Source: Bacteroidales bacterium (lineage in GTDB: Bacteria; Bacteroidota; Bacteroidia; Bacteroidales; 4484-276). From it: a stretch of 54,655 nucleotides of DNA. This document shows, piece by piece, positions 53,032 to 54,655 of this stretch. The translations under genes and the position numbers were made by a program. Each line of letters starts with the position of its first letter. Position 1 is the stretch's first letter. The DNA is taken from NCBI GenBank assembly GCA_014860585.1, contig JACZJL010000064.1, forward strand, positions 1-54,655, in the 5' to 3' direction. The notes under the pieces are model-generated. The model was not told the origin of the DNA. It saw only the letters and a list, made by a program, of their open reading frames with translations, and searched no databases.

Positions 53032-53307
53032 GAAAAATCAACAAGTCAAAATTACCCATTTTTACAATGATCGGGAATTTAATGCTGACAGAAGTGTTTC
53101 GATGTCATTTTCTGAACTGATGATGAATTTGAAATAATGCGGAAATTCGTCGGTGAGCAAAACCAGGAAATTTCAAAAGTGTGCATTTTTCAAGTTGATT
53201 GAAAAATGTACGATGGTATAGTATAGTTTTTTAAGTTGTGTTCTACTGTATTGTAAATGATTAATTTACGGAAAAGTCTAATTAATCAAAATAGAGTCGT
53301 GATTCAA

Positions 53308-54655
53308 TTATTCAATCACCACCTCGTCAACAAAAATCCAGGAAGCATAACCGGCGCCTTTGTGCCAATCGGGGCAAAACCCTCGATTTTTTCCGGTTAC
53401 CCTAATGTATCGGGCTGACGATAGCGGAAACTTCAGCACAAAATTGTACGATTGAATTGTCCAGTCGTCGTCGGCAATGGTGTTTTCAACAATGCCGATA
53501 GTGCGGAAGTTTTCTCCATCGGTGGAGACGGCATATTCAACGAATTCGGGCATGAAAATCCATGCGTTCACATCCTGGAAAAAACCGGTTGTGAGCCTGC
53601 TGAACTGCTCATTTTTACCCAAATCAATGGTGGCGACCAGGTCAACTTTTTCATATCCCTGCCAGTGTCCGGTGCGGAAATCGTTGCCGCCGCGCTGGTA
53701 GTCAATCAGCGCGATGTCGCCGCCGGCGCTGTATTGGGCAGCATAGGGATTCTCGATGGTGATCGTGCGTCCTGGCGGGATTTTCACAAACTCAGCCCTG
53801 ATAAGGAAACTGTCGTCCTGTCCAGCCTTTTTCGCCCGGGCTTCGATTACAGTAGATTGTTCAATTTCGATGGGGCTGGTGTAGGGCATAAAAGCCAGAT
53901 TTTTACTGCCGGTAATGTAATATTCAATCGCAGCATCAGGGTCAGTGCAGGCCAGCTCGATGGTTTGCCTGTCGTAAAAGACTTTGGCGCCGGTTTTTAC
54001 AAACGGAACCGGGGTGATCAGTTTCTCATTGATTTGTGAAACCGGGAATTCGCTTTCGGCGGCGCCCCAGCTCTTATTTGGATTTTTCCCCATCTCAAAT
54101 ACCAGGTAACCTCCATCCATAATCATCTGATGGGTGATAAAGGAATTTGGCCAGACGTGTCCGTTGTAGGTTGCTGTCTGGATGTATTTGTTTTCTGTGA
54201 AGAGATTTTTAGCCTCAATCACAAACTCGTTTCCATTTTCGAGGCGGATGGTCACTTTGTCCATCACCGGGCTGCCGATGGCATAAAGGTTTGCGCCGGG
54301 AGTAACCGGGTAGAAGCCCATAGCGCTCAGCACGTACCAGGCCGACATCTGCCCGCAATCTTCGTTTCCGCAAAGGCCGTCAGGGTGGTGGGTATAAAGA
54401 TCATCCATAATTTCGCGCACAACCTCCTGTGTTTTCCAGGGCTGACCGGCGTAATTGTAAAGGTACGCCATGTGGTGGCTGGGCTCGTTTCCATGTGCGT
54501 ACTGACCAATCAACCCTGTGATATCAGCCTGGTGACGACCGGTGGTTTGTGAACTTTCGGCAAACATCTGATCGAGGCGCTCAATAAACTTTTCCCTTCC
54601 ACCCATCAACTCCATCAGTCCTGAAATGTCCTGCGGCACAAAAGAGCTGTATTGC
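53308..54655 (-). CDS. GH92 alpha-mannosidase with C-terminal binding domains (5' end outside window)
   Basis: An open frame from the right edge to the stop at 53308 gives about 449 residues; the N-terminal part is outside. It opens in the last third of the GH92 catalytic domain, with HGNEPSHHMAYLYNYAGQPW (about residues 54-73) and NEDCGQMSAWYVLSAMGFYPV (about 96-116), and so resembles the neighbouring GH92 gene. After GH92 it adds a chitobiase-type C-terminal domain (FVKTGAKVFYDRQTIELACTD shortened; roughly 215-290). It then has a discoidin-like (F5/8 type C) domain to the end (ATIDLGKNEQFSRLTTGF, SARYIRVTGKNRG). These extras suggest binding to polysaccharide. There is no T9SS tail. Confidence 0.92.
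   Translation of the reverse strand, partial: QYSSFVPQDISGLMELMGGREKFIERLDQMFAESSQTTGRHQADITGLIGQYAHGNEPSHHMAYLYNYAGQPWKTQEVVREIMDDLYTHHPDGLCGNEDCGQMSAWYVLSAMGFYPVTPGANLYAIGSPVMDKVTIRLENGNEFVIEAKNLFTENKYIQTATYNGHVWPNSFITHQMIMDGGYLVFEMGKNPNKSWGAAESEFPVSQINEKLITPVPFVKTGAKVFYDRQTIELACTDPDAAIEYYITGSKNLAFMPYTSPIEIEQSTVIEARAKKAGQDDSFLIRAEFVKIPPGRTITIENPYAAQYSAGGDIALIDYQRGGNDFRTGHWQGYEKVDLVATIDLGKNEQFSRLTTGFFQDVNAWIFMPEFVEYAVSTDGENFRTIGIVENTIADDDWTIQSYNFVLKFPLSSARYIRVTGKNRGFCPDWHKGAGYASWIFVDEVVIE

Overview
This window looks like a chromosomal piece of a glycan-degrading member of the Bacteroidota, probably Bacteroidales/Marinilabiliales-like. The signs are a SusC/SusD pair, several secreted proteins ending in type IX secretion (T9SS) sorting domains, a FeoA-FeoB fusion with its small Cys-rich partner, and -7 elements of the Bacteroidota form TAnnTTTG upstream of many genes. 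I see no rRNA, tRNA, CRISPR array, complete insertion sequence or prophage.

Layout. 1-4660 is a xylose block: the 3' end of xylulokinase, a small CMD-family protein, xylose isomerase and an MFS sugar porter. 4664-5876 (minus) holds a SLOG-fold protein and a small antitoxin/RelE-ParE toxin pair whose toxin carries an in-frame stop. 6023-10794 (minus) holds a TPR protein, lysS and a T9SS beta-propeller protein. 10836-11330 is a repeat-rich intergenic region in front of lipA and lipB. 13206-16145 is a large T9SS surface protein, and 16321-17520 (minus) a methionine gamma-lyase-like enzyme. 17785-20907 (minus) is a four-gene putative H2/redox-sensing operon: a HydS-like [FeFe]-hydrogenase, DRTGG, PHP and HATPase.

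21113-32226 is a polysaccharide utilization locus (PUL) for beta-1,4-galactan: SusC, SusD, a SusE-like lipoprotein, two tandem GH53 endo-galactanases (one with a T9SS tail, one lipoprotein) and a GH2 beta-galactosidase. The glycan would be cut at the surface, imported by SusCD, and finished by GH53 and GH2. 32487-36267 holds a TPR protein and the ferrous-iron transporter. 36537-43274 is a 2245-residue beta-helix protein built from six modules of about 265 residues. 43443-49454 has tag, a BACON-like lipoprotein, miaA overlapping a GT2 gene, and a PQQ-type sugar dehydrogenase. 49568-54655 (minus) is an alpha-mannosidase (GH92) region: one full gene, a second running off the right edge, and a 90-bp remnant of a third, with a HEPN/MNT toxin-antitoxin module between remnant and full gene.

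Points most worth a second look: the HydS-like signalling operon; the nonsense-interrupted toxin; the two-copy nested-palindrome element family (11195-11330 and 32283-32400); the exact 795-bp periodicity of the beta-helix gene with one module short by a single coil; and the GH92 remnant beside the HEPN/MNT module. All functional calls come from reading the sequence and recalling families; no database search was run.
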